A stretch of DNA of 64,000 nucleotides, from positions 62,001 to 126,000 of the forward strand of contig JARWZZ010000012.1 of assembly GCA_029866125.1 (NCBI GenBank). The letters are read 5' to 3'. Positions 8,791 to 17,436 of the stretch are shown piece after piece (position 1 is the stretch's first letter; every line of letters begins with the position of its first letter). The position numbers were made by a program, and so were the translations under genes. This stretch comes from Limnobacter sp. (GTDB taxonomy: Bacteria; Pseudomonadota; Gammaproteobacteria; Burkholderiales; Burkholderiaceae_B). Below the pieces are notes generated by a model. The model did not search any database. It had not been told where the DNA came from and saw nothing but the letters and a program-made list of their open reading frames with translations.

Positions 8791-8838
8791 TGGTAAGCGT
8801 TGACTTTAGTAAGCGTTAACTTTGGTAAATCTTTAACC
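8791..8838. repeat. three tandem 16-nt units between ubiA and proC
   Basis: Three adjacent 16-nt units at 8791-8806, 8807-8822 and 8823-8838. The first two (TGGTAAGCGTTGACTT and TAGTAAGCGTTAACTT) differ at two positions; the third is more degenerate and overlaps the end of proC. Confidence 0.8.
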
Positions 8839-9630
8839 TTGTAACTCCAGCGCACGTGCCATCGCGGCTTGTGCTGCTTTGATGATTGCTTCGTCCACAC
8901 CGCCAGCCCGGTATTGCTCCAAGCCTGCAAAGGTGGTGCCGCCTTTGGAGGTGACTTTTTCCCGCAGGGTTGCAAAACTGTCGGGCGACTGAGTGGCCAG
9001 TTCCGCTGACCCCAAGAAGGTTTGAGCGACCAGCGTGCGGGCTTGGCCTTCGGTAAAACCTAAGTTTTGCGCGGCTTTTTGCAACGCTTCCATCATAAAA
9101 AACACATAGCCGGGGCCGCTGCCCGATATGGCGGTGATGGCGTTGATGGCGGCTTCATCCGGTACTTCCACAGTTTCCCCGCACGCTTTGAACAGCGACA
9201 GCACGCTGCCTTTGTCGTCGGCTGAGCAGTTGCTGGTGCAGTACACGCCTGTCATGCCTTGCCCAACCAGTGCGGGTGTGTTGGGCATGGTGCGGGCCAC
9301 ACGCGCATCAGCCTGGCCGGACCATTCCCTTAATTTTGCGATGCTGACACCAGCCGCAATGCTGATCAACAACACGCCCTTCAAATTGGAAGCTTGAGCT
9401 TCCAAAACGGTTTGCATGCTTTGGGGTTTGACCGCCAGCAGCACTTGTTCGGCTTCAAAGCCTTGCGGAAATTCAGCGCTGCAGGAAATACCGAGACTGG
9501 TGATTTTGCTTTGTGCGTCGGGGTTGATTTCAATGACATGGAACAGATTGACTGGGTTGCCTGCTTCCAGAAGCCCGCCAAGTATGGCAAAGGCCATGTT
9601 GCCGCCGCCGATGAATACTGTTTTTCTCAT
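8833..9630 (-). CDS. proC: pyrroline-5-carboxylate reductase
   Basis: ProC performs the last step of proline synthesis, NAD(P)H-dependent reduction of pyrroline-5-carboxylate. From the ATG at 9630 (preceded by AGAAAG) the protein starts MRKTVFIGGGNMAFAILGG, the Rossmann GxGxxA site. It also has VRTMPNTPALVGQGMT, AISGSGPGYVFFM and SKGGTTFAGLE, all standard. Nine extra N-terminal residues from an upstream start are judged unlikely. It sits downstream of yggS and near pilT, a long-conserved association. The glnA-like proA step is encoded at 22498-23754 in the same window. Confidence 0.95.
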   Translation of the reverse strand: MRKTVFIGGGNMAFAILGGLLEAGNPVNLFHVIEINPDAQSKITSLGISCSAEFPQGFEAEQVLLAVKPQSMQTVLEAQASNLKGVLLISIAAGVSIAKLREWSGQADARVARTMPNTPALVGQGMTGVYCTSNCSADDKGSVLSLFKACGETVEVPDEAAINAITAISGSGPGYVFFMMEALQKAAQNLGFTEGQARTLVAQTFLGSAELATQSPDSFATLREKVTSKGGTTFAGLEQYRAGGVDEAIIKAAQAAMARALELQG

Positions 9631-9683
9631 AGTGCTTTCTCTGTTGTCGATAATCAATTTTGCTTAAATTAAGTTGGCTGAAA

Positions 9684-10448
9684 CTAAGTTCGCTGACCGA
9701 ACAGCGCTGTGCCCACCCGCACGCAGGTGGAGCCGCATTCAATGGCCAGTTCAAGGTCGGAGGACATGCCCATGGAAAGGGTGTCCAGTTGCAGTTTTTT
9801 TTGCAGGTCCGCGCACAACAAAAACTCGCCTCGCAGTTTAACCATGTCGTCGGTGTTGGATGGGATGGTCATCAAACCACGCAGTTGGAGGCGGGGCAGT
9901 TGTTGTATAGCCAAGGCCAATGCTTCCACCTCGGCAGGGTGAACGCCTGACTTGCTGTCCTCGCCAGAGGTGTTGACTTGGATGAGCACATTCAAGGGGC
10001 CTAGCCTATCGGGCCGTTGCTCAGACAATCGCTGCGCGATTTTAAGGCGATCCACGCTGTGTACCCAATCAAAATGCTCGGCGATTGGCCGGGTTTTGTT
10101 GGATTGAATGGGGCCGATGAAATGCCATTCCAGCGGGGTTTGCAATCCAGCTTGATTGGGGGATGCCGCCAGCTGGGTGATTTTGTCGATGGACTCTTGC
10201 AGGTAATTTTCACCAAAGCGGGTTTGTCCTGCTGCGGCCATGTCGAGCACTGCTTCCAGCGGGAATGTTTTGCTGACGGCCAGCAGGTGCACACTGGCGC
10301 GATTGCGCCCCGCTTTGTCGCAGGCTTGTTGAATGCGTTGCTCGATGGCTGCAAGCCGTTGGGTGGCCACTTCAGTGGAGAGTGCGGCGGAAACTTGGGT
10401 TGAGCTTGAGCTGCTTACTTGGCTGCTGACTTGGTTGTTTGGAGTCAA
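9684..10448 (-). CDS. yggS: YggS/PLPBP family pyridoxal phosphate homeostasis protein
   Basis: A 254-residue single-domain PLP-binding protein of alanine-racemase type III fold. Visible blocks: VHLLAVSKTFPLEAV (contains the PLP lysine), FGENYLQES, EWHFIGPIQSNKTRPIAEHFDWVHSVDR, and SMGMSSDLELAIECGSTCVRVGTALFG. YggS proteins buffer free PLP and affect amino-acid and keto-acid balance; no enzymatic reaction is assigned. The first about 30 residues are Ser/Gln-rich, so a shorter N terminus is possible. It is divergent from pilT and followed by proC. Confidence 0.92.
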   Translation of the reverse strand: MTPNNQVSSQVSSSSSTQVSAALSTEVATQRLAAIEQRIQQACDKAGRNRASVHLLAVSKTFPLEAVLDMAAAGQTRFGENYLQESIDKITQLAASPNQAGLQTPLEWHFIGPIQSNKTRPIAEHFDWVHSVDRLKIAQRLSEQRPDRLGPLNVLIQVNTSGEDSKSGVHPAEVEALALAIQQLPRLQLRGLMTIPSNTDDMVKLRGEFLLCADLQKKLQLDTLSMGMSSDLELAIECGSTCVRVGTALFGQRT

Positions 10449-10509
10449 AACGTTGGTCCTGCTTAATTAACGGGTCTTATGCATCGAATGTTATGGAGAT
10501 TATATCCAG

Positions 10510-11538
10510 ATGACGTTGATTGAATTGCTTACTTGGACGGTGGAGAAGGGTGCATCTGATCTTCATTTGTCGGCAGAGATGCCCCCGATGGTGCGAATCG
10601 ACGGGGATTTGCAGAAATTGCAGGAAGAGGTGGTGAGCCACCGGGAGGTGTTGCACCTGCTAGAAACCGTGATGACGCAAGCGCAGTTCAATGTGTTTGT
10701 GCAGGACCATGAGCTGGATTTCAGTATGGCGGTGGCTGATGTGTCTCGGTTTAGGGTGAACGCATTCATGCAATCACGCGGTGCGTCGGCTGCGTTTCGC
10801 GTGGTGCCCAGCCGTGTTAAGTCCTTGGAGGATTTGGCTGCGCCCAAGGCATTTAAGGAAGTGTCGAAGTTGCCCAATGGTTTGGTGTTGGTGACTGGGC
10901 CAACAGGGTCGGGCAAAAGCACCACCTTGGCTGCGATGGTGAACGAGGTGAATTTGACCATGCGGTCCCATATTTTGACCATTGAAGACCCAATTGAGTT
11001 TGTGCACAAGCCTTTGAATTGTGTGATTAACCAGCGTGAGTTGGGCGAGCACACCCATTCATTTGGTGCGGCCTTGCGCTCGGCTTTGCGTGAGGACCCA
11101 GATGTGATTTTGGTCGGTGAGATGCGTGATTTGGAAACCATTCAATTGGCGCTGACTGCAGCTGAAACCGGGCACTTGGTGTTGGCCACGCTGCACACCT
11201 CATCCGCCCCCAAAACAATTGACCGGATTATTGACGCATTTCCCTCTGCGGACAAGGACATGGTGCGGGTGATGTTGTCTGAATCCTTGCGGGCGGTGGT
11301 GTGTCAAACCTTACTGAAACGGCCCAATGGCGGGCGTGTGGCGGCGCATGAAATTATGATGGCCACGCCGCCAATCCGAAACCTGATTCGCGAGGGGAAG
11401 GTGGCGCAAATGGTGTCAACCATTCAAACGGGTGCGGAGCATGGCATGCAAACCATGGAGCAGTCGATTCAAAAGCTGTTGCTGACGGGTATGGTGTCCC
11501 GGGAGGCGGCCAACCAAGCCATTAACAGAAAATTGTGA
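10510..11538 (+). CDS. pilT: type IV pilus retraction ATPase PilT
   Basis: A 342-residue GspE/PilT-family ATPase. The N-terminal PAS-like domain has GASDLHLS and MVRIDGDL. The ATPase core has GPTGSGKST (Walker A, about residues 130-138), ILTIEDPIEFVH (Asp box), ILVGEMRDLETIQLALTAAETGHLVLATLHTSSA (Walker B and His box). The sequence AIRNLIRE-type AIRNLIRE signature of PilT appears as PPIRNLIREGKVAQM. It powers pilus disassembly for twitching. PilU is a paralogue, but length and motifs fit PilT better. Divergent from yggS. Confidence 0.9.
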   Translation: MTLIELLTWTVEKGASDLHLSAEMPPMVRIDGDLQKLQEEVVSHREVLHLLETVMTQAQFNVFVQDHELDFSMAVADVSRFRVNAFMQSRGASAAFRVVPSRVKSLEDLAAPKAFKEVSKLPNGLVLVTGPTGSGKSTTLAAMVNEVNLTMRSHILTIEDPIEFVHKPLNCVINQRELGEHTHSFGAALRSALREDPDVILVGEMRDLETIQLALTAAETGHLVLATLHTSSAPKTIDRIIDAFPSADKDMVRVMLSESLRAVVCQTLLKRPNGGRVAAHEIMMATPPIRNLIREGKVAQMVSTIQTGAEHGMQTMEQSIQKLLLTGMVSREAANQAINRKL

Positions 11539-11686
11539 GGGCCCAGAGTTTGACGCAATTTGACACAACGGGGCTGTGAAACGCCTTGCGGGTGTAAATG
11601 TCGCAATCTGACGGGATTCCCCACTCGGTAATTGTGGGCAAGGCGGTTACAATGGGTCGGACAGTAATGACCTACCGGAGCCGCGC

Positions 11687-12175
11687 ATGTCTGATTCGAT
11701 TTACAACTTTACATCCCAAACCCTGACTGGTAAGCCTTTGAATTTGGCAGATTACAAGGACAAGGTGTTGTTGATTGTGAACACGGCCAGCAAATGCGGC
11801 TTTACGGGTCAGTACGAGGGTCTGCAAGAGTTGCATGAAGGGTTTGAGGGCCAGGGCTTGGCTGTCATTGGCTTCCCCTGCAATCAGTTTGGTGCGCAAG
11901 AGCCAGGTAGTTCGCAGGACATCGAGAGTTTTTGCGAACTGAACTACGGCGTGTCTTTCCCGATTTCAGAAAAGGTGGATGTGAACGGGGCAGGTGCACA
12001 CCCTCTGTTTAAATACCTGACGACGGAAGCCAAAGGCATTTTGGGCAGCGAGTCGATTAAGTGGAACTTCACTAAGTTTTTGGTGCGCAAAAATGGTGAG
12101 GTGTACAAACGCTATGCGCCCACAACCAAACCCGCTGATTTGGTTGCAGACATTGAGAAGTTGTTGGCGGAGTAG
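11687..12175 (+). CDS. glutathione peroxidase family protein (thiol peroxidase)
   Basis: A 162-residue BsaA/BtuE-type enzyme that reduces peroxides with thiol donors. The catalytic cysteine lies in NTASKCGFT (about residue 36), followed by GFPCNQFGAQEP and WNFTKFLV, which carry the conserved Gln and Trp of the tetrad. A Cys replaces the selenocysteine of animal enzymes. It starts at 11687 with an ACCGGAG-type ribosome site and ends 3 nt before the stop of the convergent membrane protein gene. Confidence 0.92.
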   Translation: MSDSIYNFTSQTLTGKPLNLADYKDKVLLIVNTASKCGFTGQYEGLQELHEGFEGQGLAVIGFPCNQFGAQEPGSSQDIESFCELNYGVSFPISEKVDVNGAGAHPLFKYLTTEAKGILGSESIKWNFTKFLVRKNGEVYKRYAPTTKPADLVADIEKLLAE

Positions 12176-12178
12176 TTT

Positions 12179-13024
12179 TCAAACTGTGGCATTGGCTGGC
12201 GCGTTGCTGGCCACCCACGAATACAGGGCCACAAAAACCAAAGCGTCGAAAACCGCACCCATGCAGATGTACAAAACCGGCATGAACAGCACTGACAGGT
12301 GCTGCATGATAAAGGCTTGGGCCAAAATTTGGTGCGGAACCATGACCACGAAAAAGCTCAGAATGAGCACGGTGTAAAACACCTTCATAAACAGGCTTTG
12401 GTTAAGAATGTAATAACCCACAGCCAACATCAGCGGTGTAGTCAGCATGACTGCATAGCCAATGGTCATTAACTCTTCACTGTGTCGGGCAATGCTGTAT
12501 GGAAAGCTGTTAGGGCTTGCCCAAAAATAAATCAGGGTAATCAGCTGCACCACGCACACAATCCGTAACGGGTACTTCAAGGGTAGGCTTGCCTTTTTCA
12601 TCCGCAGTGAAACAACCAGTCCAATCAAAACAAGCGCGGCAGTCACTGCCAGAGTGAAGTCGCTGGGCAATGGATTGCCCAAGCTTCCATCGCTGTGGCT
12701 GCTCAGTTGCAGGGCGTATTGGCCCGCCTCGTTCAGTTGTGTGGAAAGGCTGAACGGCATGCCTATTCGCTCTGACCAAAACAGGATGCAGGTGCGCCAA
12801 AATTCCAGCAGCATGGGCTTGCCCCAGTAAATGAGGGCGCAGAAAGCGATTGGCAATGAAAGTGCTTGTACAAGTAAATAGGGCGTGACTTTAAGAGGGG
12901 TGATGGAGCGGTGCGGACGTACTTTGACGCGTCGCGTACGGGCTTCCTTGACCGCTGCAAATGCTGCATGAAAACCGCGGTCATATTCGCGCGACTCGTC
13001 GGAAAGAAAAGTGGTTTTGTTCAT
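12179..13024 (-). CDS. polytopic membrane protein of the polysaccharide locus, unknown function
   Basis: I do not recognise the family. The 281-residue protein has a charged N-terminal cytoplasmic part (residues 1-45, with TRRVKVRPHRS). About six hydrophobic segments follow: one near 50, one near 120, and four closely packed in the C-terminal half, ending in a short polar tail. No catalytic motif is evident. I take the ATG at 13024 (12 nt after the yaiO-like stop) rather than a TTG at 13036. As the last gene of the leftward locus 18579-12179, it may assist polymer export or modification, but this is inference from position. Confidence 0.5.
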   Translation of the reverse strand: MNKTTFLSDESREYDRGFHAAFAAVKEARTRRVKVRPHRSITPLKVTPYLLVQALSLPIAFCALIYWGKPMLLEFWRTCILFWSERIGMPFSLSTQLNEAGQYALQLSSHSDGSLGNPLPSDFTLAVTAALVLIGLVVSLRMKKASLPLKYPLRIVCVVQLITLIYFWASPNSFPYSIARHSEELMTIGYAVMLTTPLMLAVGYYILNQSLFMKVFYTVLILSFFVVMVPHQILAQAFIMQHLSVLFMPVLYICMGAVFDALVFVALYSWVASNAPANATV

Positions 13025-13036
13025 GATGGCGCCCAA

Positions 13037-13879
13037 TCAAAAGTCGTGAAATATGCCTACAGTGATACCGCTCCGTGTGTAAGCGGGGTTGTCGTAGTGA
13101 TTGGCACCCAGCAGGAAACCGGTGCGCGAGTTGAACCAATGTCGCCAGACGATGCTGCTTTCGTTGCTGTCAAAGTTGACGAGTTGCGTGTCGGATGCGA
13201 TGGAGAGGTAACCCTCACCGCCGTAGCCATAGCGGGCGGTGACCAAGTCTTGTTTGTCGCGCCCGTAAGTGACTGCAACAAACTGCTGCTGAGAATCGAT
13301 AGAGCCCGGGCTGCTGTTGTTCATGCGTACGCCACCTTCGACAATCCACGGGCCTTCAAAGTAATAGGCCATTGAGGCGCTGACGCTGCGGTCGGTGTGA
13401 TTGTCCGGTGCATCGTAATAGCCCAAGCCGAAGGTGGTGACCAAGTTTTTGCGGTCCAACCACTTGCGGGAAAATGAGGCGTCCACCCGGTAGCGGGGCA
13501 GGTAAAAAGCACCATCGCCAGCGCCGACTGAAAAACGGCCAAACCAATCTTCATCAAAGATGAAGGTGTCGCTGATTCCAAGGAATGTTCCGTTTTGGTC
13601 AAATCTGCGATTTTGTGAAAGCTCACCTTGCAGGGTGTGTTGGCCTAAGCCGTATGTGCCTCGCAGCGTCAGTTCTTCCCAATCGCCCAGCCCTGCAGTC
13701 AGGTTTTGCGTACCTGCGCTGAGTTCCAAACTGCGTTTGCTAGGGGCTTCAAGTGGCATAGGCTGTGCCGGAAGTGGTAACCCTTCACCTTGGCTTGATA
13801 CCTGTGCATGGGCTGCGCTGAACTGCGCAAATAACAGGAAAGCGCCAGCCGCGTACAGTGCTATATTTTTGTTATGCAT
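13037..13879 (-). CDS. YaiO-like outer-membrane beta-barrel
   Basis: 280 residues with a clear signal peptide cleaved after AHA (about residue 25) and a C-terminal Phe (GIFHDF), as expected of an outer-membrane barrel. The mature part is rich in alternating aromatic/polar strands, for example LTLRGTYGLGQHTLQGELSQNRRFDQNG and FGRFSVGAGDG, resembling the YaiO barrel family. A barrel of this kind could be the outer-membrane exit for the polymer made by the neighbouring GT2 synthase. A consensus TATAAT on the minus strand (13899-13894) and a 20-bp palindrome (13933-13952) precede it, suggesting its own promoter inside the locus. Confidence 0.7.
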   Translation of the reverse strand: MHNKNIALYAAGAFLLFAQFSAAHAQVSSQGEGLPLPAQPMPLEAPSKRSLELSAGTQNLTAGLGDWEELTLRGTYGLGQHTLQGELSQNRRFDQNGTFLGISDTFIFDEDWFGRFSVGAGDGAFYLPRYRVDASFSRKWLDRKNLVTTFGLGYYDAPDNHTDRSVSASMAYYFEGPWIVEGGVRMNNSSPGSIDSQQQFVAVTYGRDKQDLVTARYGYGGEGYLSIASDTQLVNFDSNESSIVWRHWFNSRTGFLLGANHYDNPAYTRSGITVGIFHDF

Positions 13880-13932
13880 AGGAGTGTCTTAGAATTATAA
13901 GAACTCCAGTGTGAAGGGTTTGCTTCAAGGGG

Positions 13933-13952
13933 TATGTACGCTAGCGTACATA
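13933..13952. promoter_or_regulatory. 20-bp perfect palindrome upstream of the yaiO-like gene
   Basis: TATGTACGCTAGCGTACATA is its own reverse complement over all 20 positions. It covers the stop codon of the alpha/alpha-toroid gene (13941) and ends 53 nt before the yaiO-like ATG, upstream of a TATAAT. A nearly identical element lies at 18632-18647, 52 nt upstream of wecB. This makes a dimeric regulator's operator more likely than a terminator, and there is no T tract. Confidence 0.6.
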
Positions 13953-14957
13953 GCAGGAAAAGTCCTTTGTGGCTGGCTTAAGACGGGCTGCCAATACGAT
14001 TTGATAGGACACTTCGTCGGTGACGGCCCAGCGGTGGGTGTGCCTTAAATGTTCTGATTCGCGAATCCAGCAGCGGGCAGAGTCTCTATCACCTTGGCGT
14101 ACGGCCAATACTGCCAAAAGGCCCCAAGGGTAATCGGTTTGGCTTTGCTCCAACCATTGGTCGCGATGGGCTTTCATCCACGCACGGTAATGGTTTTTTG
14201 CAGTGGGGGGAGAGACAGGGAAATTAACCAGTAGTGGGAAAATCTGCGCCAGATGATCGGGATAAAACGCGGGTTTTTCGCTCCGTTGTTCCAGTTGGGT
14301 GGACACCAAAAACCGTTTGTTCACTGGGTCCCAAAATGTGTTTTTAATCGCTTTTTGCAGCCTGTCGGCTTGGCGCTTTCCCTCAGGCGTGGTGAGTTGT
14401 TTTTTGTGTGCCCACACCTCCAGGTTGTCCATAAACAGGCCATGCAGGTACACCGGCGAGACGACGTAAATGCCTCGTGAAGGTTGGTACAAATGCTCAA
14501 GCGATACTTTGCTTCTTGCATAGCTTTTTGACCAGTTGAGGTCGGACTGTAAACGCTGCGGTAGGGTGTCGAGTAGCATCATCCACATGGCCAGCAGGGA
14601 GTCATCCGCATCTGCAGTTTTGCAAGCCACCCACGGTGCACCGTCGCTTCGACAAAAGCGGTCAAATGTGCCGTCTGGTTTTTGCAGTGGCAGCAGCCAA
14701 TTGATGAATCGTTCAGCCTCGGCCTCGATGTTAAAACCATTGTCGCGTGCAAGCAGCAAGGCCTGCATGGCAAAGTAGGGGTCGGCAGAGTCGCCTTCGT
14801 ACAGCACAGAGATTGCACCTGACTCGTCCATGTAACCTGTTAGATCAAGCTTGGCGGTTTTGGCTGCCGTGGCCGTTGCGGTGTTCATTTGCATGAGTAA
14901 AATAAATAACAGGCTGGCCCACATCAGGCCTTGTAACACATACCATCGGCGCGTCAT
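13941..14957 (-). CDS. exported alpha/alpha-toroid (six-hairpin glycosidase-like) protein
   Basis: A 338-residue protein with an N-terminal membrane anchor or uncleaved signal (residues 5-25). The rest resembles helical toroid folds of glycosidases, lyases and epimerases: DSADPYFAMQALLLARDNGF, FINWLLPLQKPDGTFDRFC, ADADDSLLAMWMMLLDTL, and a late WAVTDEVSYQIVLAARL. Acidic residues in DADDS are candidates for a catalytic site. Family assignment is by pattern only. Its start overlaps the beta-helix gene stop (ATGA), so the two are translationally coupled. A role in trimming or modifying the polymer in the periplasm is inferred. Confidence 0.5.
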   Translation of the reverse strand: MTRRWYVLQGLMWASLLFILLMQMNTATATAAKTAKLDLTGYMDESGAISVLYEGDSADPYFAMQALLLARDNGFNIEAEAERFINWLLPLQKPDGTFDRFCRSDGAPWVACKTADADDSLLAMWMMLLDTLPQRLQSDLNWSKSYARSKVSLEHLYQPSRGIYVVSPVYLHGLFMDNLEVWAHKKQLTTPEGKRQADRLQKAIKNTFWDPVNKRFLVSTQLEQRSEKPAFYPDHLAQIFPLLVNFPVSPPTAKNHYRAWMKAHRDQWLEQSQTDYPWGLLAVLAVRQGDRDSARCWIRESEHLRHTHRWAVTDEVSYQIVLAARLKPATKDFSCYVR

Positions 14958-16015
14958 GGGGCTTTCACCATACCAATTTCATGTGCCCACACTGTGCCGT
15001 GCACTATGGCACCTTCTTCAACAATGATGTTGCGGGCAGAAACAGTGGTTTGAAAGTCGACCAAGCCAATCACTGTGCCAGAGCCAATCAGGATGTCGCT
15101 TTCAGACACGAGTGGGCCCCAAGCGCGGGCGTCTTTGAACATGTAAACCCTTTTTTCGCAAGTGATTGCACCTTGAACCGAGGCGCGATTGCCAATGCTT
15201 AAACCTTTGCGGACCTTGATGTCGCCCACCACGGTGGTGGACGCGCCAATTGTTAGAAAGCCCGTGACCACCAATGAACCGGTGTAAACATACCCGGGGG
15301 GTAAGGCGCAGTCCCCTTGGATTAAAAAAAGTTGGGGTGTTTGTTGGTGTGCGTTGGGCAGGTCGGCGTAGCTTCCAGCAATTTGTTGGGGGAGGGTGAC
15401 CACAGCATCATGGTCGCGTTGCAAGGCCGTGTTGTCGTTGCGCCCAAAAAGTAAAACAGGTGCATGTAGGCGCTCAAACCACACCTCGTTGCCAAGCTCA
15501 ATGGCTGCGCCTGCCGACACACGCCGCAGCGCAACGCTGTTGTTTTTCAGGCGCAAGGTACCGTCAGCATGGGCCCAGTCAAGGACTTCGCTTTCTGTGC
15601 CTAGATTGATGTCCCCGGTGGCATAAAGTGCTGAAAATTCCGAGTTGACGCCGCTGCGAATATCCCCTTCCACATACAACGGGTGCCGGCTGCGAATTGG
15701 ATTTTTTGAATCGATACTGCTTTTGCAAATTAGCCGCTTGCTGACTTTGCTCCAATCCATGTTGTCGGTCCAGTTGGTTAGGAGTTGAAAATCCTCGTAT
15801 CCGGTGGGTGTGCCTAAACCCATTTTTGCAGCCACGTCACGTTGCAGGCGACTGGCAAAGTGGTCAATGTCGCTGCTGTAGTTGGGTGCAATGGGCAGGG
15901 CGGTAAAGTCGCTTGGGTAAAGCCATTCCCGAAAGGCTGGGAGAAAAGGCGCAGTCAGCAAAACAAGGCAGGTTAGGCCAAACAACACATAATCAAGGTA
16001 GGTTCCTGGCATCAT
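14954..16015 (-). CDS. membrane-anchored polymer-forming (beta-helix, bactofilin-like) protein
   Basis: 353 residues: one transmembrane segment near the N terminus (about 8-27), a middle domain of unknown type (30-120), then a repetitive region with the short Gly/Val/Ile-rich turns of a right-handed beta-helix (LYVEGDIRSGVNSEFSALY, GFLTIGASTTVVGDIKVRKG, SDILIGSGTVIGLVDFQTTV). Such repeats occur in bactofilins and polymer-forming cytoskeletal proteins; here the anchor places them outside the cytoplasm or at the membrane. The ATG overlaps the GT2 stop by 4 nt. It may scaffold or help secrete the polysaccharide; this is inferred from context. Confidence 0.55.
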   Translation of the reverse strand: MMPGTYLDYVLFGLTCLVLLTAPFLPAFREWLYPSDFTALPIAPNYSSDIDHFASRLQRDVAAKMGLGTPTGYEDFQLLTNWTDNMDWSKVSKRLICKSSIDSKNPIRSRHPLYVEGDIRSGVNSEFSALYATGDINLGTESEVLDWAHADGTLRLKNNSVALRRVSAGAAIELGNEVWFERLHAPVLLFGRNDNTALQRDHDAVVTLPQQIAGSYADLPNAHQQTPQLFLIQGDCALPPGYVYTGSLVVTGFLTIGASTTVVGDIKVRKGLSIGNRASVQGAITCEKRVYMFKDARAWGPLVSESDILIGSGTVIGLVDFQTTVSARNIIVEEGAIVHGTVWAHEIGMVKAP

Positions 16016-17418
16016 TTTGCGGCCTCGTTTCGGTAGCGTATTGTTTTGTCCCACACCATTTCGCGTTTAAGCAGGCTGTCTAGCATCAAGCTCCAGACTG
16101 CTCCTGAAATCGCGAAAAGACTGACGAAGAACCCCAGCAAATTGAAGGGCAGTAGGCGTAGCCGCTTGCGGTTACCGTCGATTAAAACTGCCACTACAAT
16201 TTCAAAGAAGGCTGCGAAGTTGCCAAGCGTGCCGTAAATCATGAGCGCAAAAATGGGAATTAACTGAGACAGCATGGAGCCCGCGTTGAGGAAGTACAAA
16301 CCCAGGGCAAGGCACCAGCCCACCAACATAAGCAGCGGCACCAAAAATACAAACAACAGCAGCAAGCCGTCCAGCCGTTGCGACAATGTAAGGTAGGGGC
16401 TGGTGGCAAACTTCCACCAATACCGGGCCATGACCTGGTTGTGGCCTTTGGCCCAGCGCGTCACTTGTTTGATGCGCACACTCCATTCCTCAGGCACTTC
16501 CTCATAGCATTCTGACCGGTTGCTGTAGACTGTTTTCCAACCGCTGAACATCAGCCGGAAGGTGATGTCCGTGTCTTCTGCAAGGGTGTCGTCATGCCAT
16601 CCACCAACCGCGTTTACCGCCGAAAGCCTGACCCCGCCTACGGTGCCACCATATTGCGGCAGCAGGTTCAGGTTCATGCGGGCTTGTTGATCAACTTGGT
16701 AGCCTCCTGAGCGTTCAAGATCAAGCATGCGGGTGAGCAGGTTTCCACCGTTGTTAACCGGCACTACTCGGCCCATGACAGCACCCACCTCGGGGTCAAA
16801 AAACGGCGCTACGAGTTGCTTGAGCAAGCCGCGGCCAGGCACGTAATCCGCATCGAAAATAATGGCGATATCGCCTTCTGCAAACCGCAAGGCATCTTTA
16901 AGCGCAGCAGATTTTCCGGCCTTGCCTTCGGTGCGGTGAAAAGGGGAAATGCAGGTGGGGAAGCGAGCCACGTAGCTGTCAATGATTTGCGCAGTGCGGT
17001 CTTTTGAGCGGTCATTGACAGGGATAATTTTTAATCGATCGATGGGGTAGTCGGTGTTGAGCAGCGCTTCGATGCAACCTGCAATCACCTTTTCCTCATT
17101 GTGCGCGGCAATAAATACGGTAATCATCGGCCAGCGAGCGACAGCAATATCAATATACGGGTGACGCTGTTTGCCGACGAGTCGGTTCAGGGTGAATAAG
17201 AAATGTCGAGCGCCGTACAGCGCCATCAAACCCACAATCAACAAGAGCACCGATGCCATGACAGCCCCAACCGGGTAGTCTTTGAATGTGGGCACCAATG
17301 ATATTGGAATGGTTGGCGCTAGTGATCCTGCGGCGTTGATGGTGTTTTGGGCATGGGCCACAACTGGCCCCACCAAAAGCCAAGCGGCTGCAGCAACTAA
17401 ATGAAAATGTATTTGCAT
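16012..17418 (-). CDS. membrane-bound family 2 glycosyltransferase (polysaccharide synthase)
   Basis: 468 residues. An N-terminal hydrophobic stretch ending AHAQ resembles a cleavable signal peptide, followed by a second transmembrane segment at about 50-72. The GT-A domain then shows VFIAAHNEE, IIPVNDRSKDRT, IIFDADYVPG (DxD-type), LAEDTDITFRL (ED catalytic) and QVTRWAKGHN (Q/RxxRW acceptor motif), the set found in processive synthases such as PgaC or HasA. Four or five C-terminal transmembrane helices follow. It likely polymerises and translocates a polymer. With wecB directly upstream (18 nt gap), UDP-ManNAc or UDP-GlcNAc is the likely donor. Confidence 0.85.
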   Translation of the reverse strand: MQIHFHLVAAAAWLLVGPVVAHAQNTINAAGSLAPTIPISLVPTFKDYPVGAVMASVLLLIVGLMALYGARHFLFTLNRLVGKQRHPYIDIAVARWPMITVFIAAHNEEKVIAGCIEALLNTDYPIDRLKIIPVNDRSKDRTAQIIDSYVARFPTCISPFHRTEGKAGKSAALKDALRFAEGDIAIIFDADYVPGRGLLKQLVAPFFDPEVGAVMGRVVPVNNGGNLLTRMLDLERSGGYQVDQQARMNLNLLPQYGGTVGGVRLSAVNAVGGWHDDTLAEDTDITFRLMFSGWKTVYSNRSECYEEVPEEWSVRIKQVTRWAKGHNQVMARYWWKFATSPYLTLSQRLDGLLLLFVFLVPLLMLVGWCLALGLYFLNAGSMLSQLIPIFALMIYGTLGNFAAFFEIVVAVLIDGNRKRLRLLPFNLLGFFVSLFAISGAVWSLMLDSLLKREMVWDKTIRYRNEAAK

Positions 17419-17436
17419 GGCTGCATTCCCTTAATA